From contig NZ_CP047156.1 of assembly GCF_009834025.1 (NCBI RefSeq), positions 62,001 to 126,000 on the forward strand: a DNA stretch of 64,000 nt, written 5' to 3'. This stretch comes from Epidermidibacterium keratini. Lineage in GTDB: Bacteria > Actinomycetota > Actinomycetes > Mycobacteriales > Antricoccaceae. Position 1 is the first letter of the stretch. Every line of letters begins with the position of its first letter. Positions 62,442-64,000 of the stretch are shown piece after piece. The translations under genes and the position numbers were made by a program. Under the pieces are notes generated by a model, which was not told the DNA's origin, ran no database searches, and was given only the letters and a program-made list of their open reading frames with translations.

Positions 62442-63896
62442 TCAGTCGGGGAGCTCGTCCAAACGCTCTGCGGCATCGGTCTCGCCGTCCTGATCGGCGG
62501 CCGATGCTGCGGTGAACCAGCGGCGCGCTTCGGCCATCCGGTCAACGGCCACCAGCGCCTCCGCGTAGGCATACCAGAGGCGGGCGCTCCACGGTTGCGG
62601 ATTGCCCTCGCTGAGCCCGAACCGCTCCAGCACGGTCAGCGCGGCCAAATCTTCGCCGAGATCCCGGCGCGCACCAGAATGCACGATTGCCATCTCGGCC
62701 GCTGCCGGGCCGCGCAACTGGCCCGCCTCCGGGGACTGGGCGAGCTCGATTGCGCGCTCCGGGCGACCGAGGGCTCGCTCGCTGTCGGCGATAAGGGGCA
62801 ACTGGGACTGATCACCGGTGATGCGTCGCGCAGCGCGCAGCTCACGCACGGCCTCGGCCCACTCGCCAGCTTGATAGGCGACAACGCCCGCCGCCTCTCG
62901 CACCGGCGCCAGGCGCGGCGCAAGGGCACGCGCCGTGCGCGCGTGTTCAAGCGCTGCCTCGGGATCCTCGTCGACGAGTACGCCGGCCGCTACCAGGTGC
63001 AGCGCGACTTGGTCGGCCTTAGGTCCGAGCCCGTTGAGGTCGCGCAGCACCGATCGATCCAACATCGAGGGCTCCAGGCCCTCGGGAATCTCCGGGCCCA
63101 CCGGCTGCTCTGGGCGACGCTCATCGTGACGTCGGTCCGGCCGGTCGCCACCTGCTCGAGCAGACCGGCGCTCCCAGGAGTCCCGATGGGTTCGGTCGTC
63201 GTCGCCGTACCTGCCTCCGGCCGGTCGGCCGCCGCCAGGGCGACCTCCGCGCCGATCGTCAAATCCGCGATCCTCTCGATCGGAGGAGAAGCGACGCTCA
63301 CCGCGGGGAGCAAACCCGCCGCCGCGTGCCGGACGATCGCCATAGCGGCGATCTTGCGGCCGTCCTTGACCGGCCGCCCCGGGCCGACGCTCGCTGCGGC
63401 CCTGACCGCCCGTCGGGCGTGCGGAGCGCTCGCCGCCTCGGCTAAACCGATCTGCTCCGCCCGGGCGTTCACGCGACTCGCGTCGATCAGAGCCAAACCG
63501 GTCCTCACGGGGACGGCGATCACCAGGTCCGCGACGCTCATCGCCGCTGTAGCGACGCGGGCGATCGTCACGACGCGGCCTATCGTCGCGCCCGAACCGA
63601 TCCTCGCGCCGCGGACGGTCGTCACGTCCAAAGCGATCGTCACGACGCGGCCTATCGTCGCGCCCCGGGCGGTCATCGCGCCGCGAGCGGTCATCGCGTC
63701 CAATGCGATCGTCACGGTTCGGACGGTCACCGCCGCGCCAGCTGCCCCCTCGCTCGCCGCCGCCACGCGGACCGCCGCCGCGACGATCATCAGATCGTCC
63801 CCCGCGTCGATCGCCACGGCCGCCGCCCTGCCCGGCCGCGCCGTAGCGCCCGCTCGAGTGCGATCCCCGCTCACGGGAAGAATCGCGCCGCGGCAT
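62442..63896 (-). CDS. TPR-type protein with long Arg/Gly/Asp-rich disordered N-terminus
   Basis: 484 residues from ATG 63896, but the frame stays open in coding-like R/G/D-rich sequence to base 64000 with no ATG or GTG, so the true start may lie outside the window. Residues 1-265 are low-complexity repeats of DDRPRRDDR, RFGRDD and RGG-type units. Residues 275-484 are a helical TPR-like domain (DQVALHLVAAGVLVDEDPEAALEHARTARALAPRLAPVREAAGVVAYQAGEWAEAVRELRAARR region). The order next to the SSB-like and HAD genes matches the Rv1691-type TPR protein. RNA binding by the RGG-like part is inferred. Confidence 0.85.
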   Translation of the reverse strand: MPRRDSSRERGSHSSGRYGAAGQGGGRGDRRGGRSDDRRGGGPRGGGERGGSWRGGDRPNRDDRIGRDDRSRRDDRPGRDDRPRRDDRFGRDDRPRREDRFGRDDRPRRDDRPRRYSGDERRGPGDRRPREDRFGSDRRESRERPGGADRFSRGGERSARPTGGQGRSERRPGAAGQGRPQDRRYGDRPARGGGFAPRGERRFSSDREDRGFDDRRGGRPGGGRPAGGRYGDDDRTHRDSWERRSARAGGDRPDRRHDERRPEQPVGPEIPEGLEPSMLDRSVLRDLNGLGPKADQVALHLVAAGVLVDEDPEAALEHARTARALAPRLAPVREAAGVVAYQAGEWAEAVRELRAARRITGDQSQLPLIADSERALGRPERAIELAQSPEAGQLRGPAAAEMAIVHSGARRDLGEDLAALTVLERFGLSEGNPQPWSARLWYAYAEALVAVDRMAEARRWFTAASAADQDGETDAAERLDELPD

Positions 63897-64000
63897 CTCA
63901 CCGCGCGGGCCACGCGCTCCCCGCGCCCGCGCAGCATCACCACCGAAGGACCGTCCCTGATCGTTCGGCCGGCCGGAGGTCGCATCGTCGCCGCGCGACG

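Noticed and set aside
63400-63800. Repeated DDR-coding units as a CRISPR or mobile repeat
   Set aside because: The repeats are imperfect, keep the reading frame and encode a low-complexity protein tail.

Overview
The window is high-GC actinobacterial chromosome. The best evidence is a long block (about 31.4-64 kb) whose gene order follows a well known actinobacterial neighbourhood (Mycobacterium tuberculosis Rv1691-Rv1713 as I remember it): TPR protein, HAD-IIA phosphatase, tlyA, NAD kinase, recN, steA, mctB, pyrG, NUDIX, xerD, parA, scpA, scpB, rluB-type synthase, cmk, der. GTG/TTG starts, ATGA/GTGA stop-start overlaps and apparently leaderless starts also fit. Genus cannot be fixed from the sequence alone. 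I see no insertion sequence, prophage, CRISPR array or rRNA.

Left part (1-31.4 kb) is accessory metabolism, transport and regulation. 1-2.6 kb: two crotonases around a TetR gene with a perfect 18-bp operator. 2.8-4.8 kb: a CaCA exchanger with a DtxR/MntR-type regulator. 4.8-8.7 kb: a RibD-type reductase, an amino-acid permease/Usp pair and a DUF1989 protein. 8.7-14.1 kb: three MFS exporters, each beside its own regulator: two ArsR-family repressors with near-identical operator half-sites, and a SoxR with intact [2Fe-2S] cysteines and a SoxR box. 14.1-17.3 kb: P-loop kinase, DedA and a two-component system. A tRNA-Pro(GGG) lies at 17.4 kb. 17.7-23.9 kb: an orphan amino-acid-type binding protein, then a complete osmoprotectant ABC importer with two tandem binding proteins. 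24-27.5 kb: LysR, PrpF-type isomerase and MatC-type carrier. 27.5-31.4 kb: MDR reductase, hot-dog protein, LysE exporter and MocR regulator.

Right part (31.4-64 kb) is mostly minus-strand housekeeping: der-cmk-aroH, rluB-scpB-scpA-parA, xerD, ald, NUDIX-pyrG, and steA-mctB downstream of recN, NAD kinase and tlyA. Three departures stand out. Between xerD and the NUDIX gene sit plus-strand genes for an M16-like protein without its catalytic Glu, an Asp/Gly-rich membrane protein and an AsnC-regulated PLP enzyme. Between pyrG and mctB sit four tightly coupled envelope genes (MraY/WecA-like transferase, MurJ-type flippase, GT4 glycosyltransferase, membrane phosphatase-like protein). Between tlyA and the HAD gene is a plus-strand island with an SCP2 protein, a leaderless HTH gene behind a double palindrome, and two tandem YiaA/B membrane proteins.

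Several gene ends carry long, nearly perfect hairpins without U-tracts; two of them are covarying copies of one sequence.
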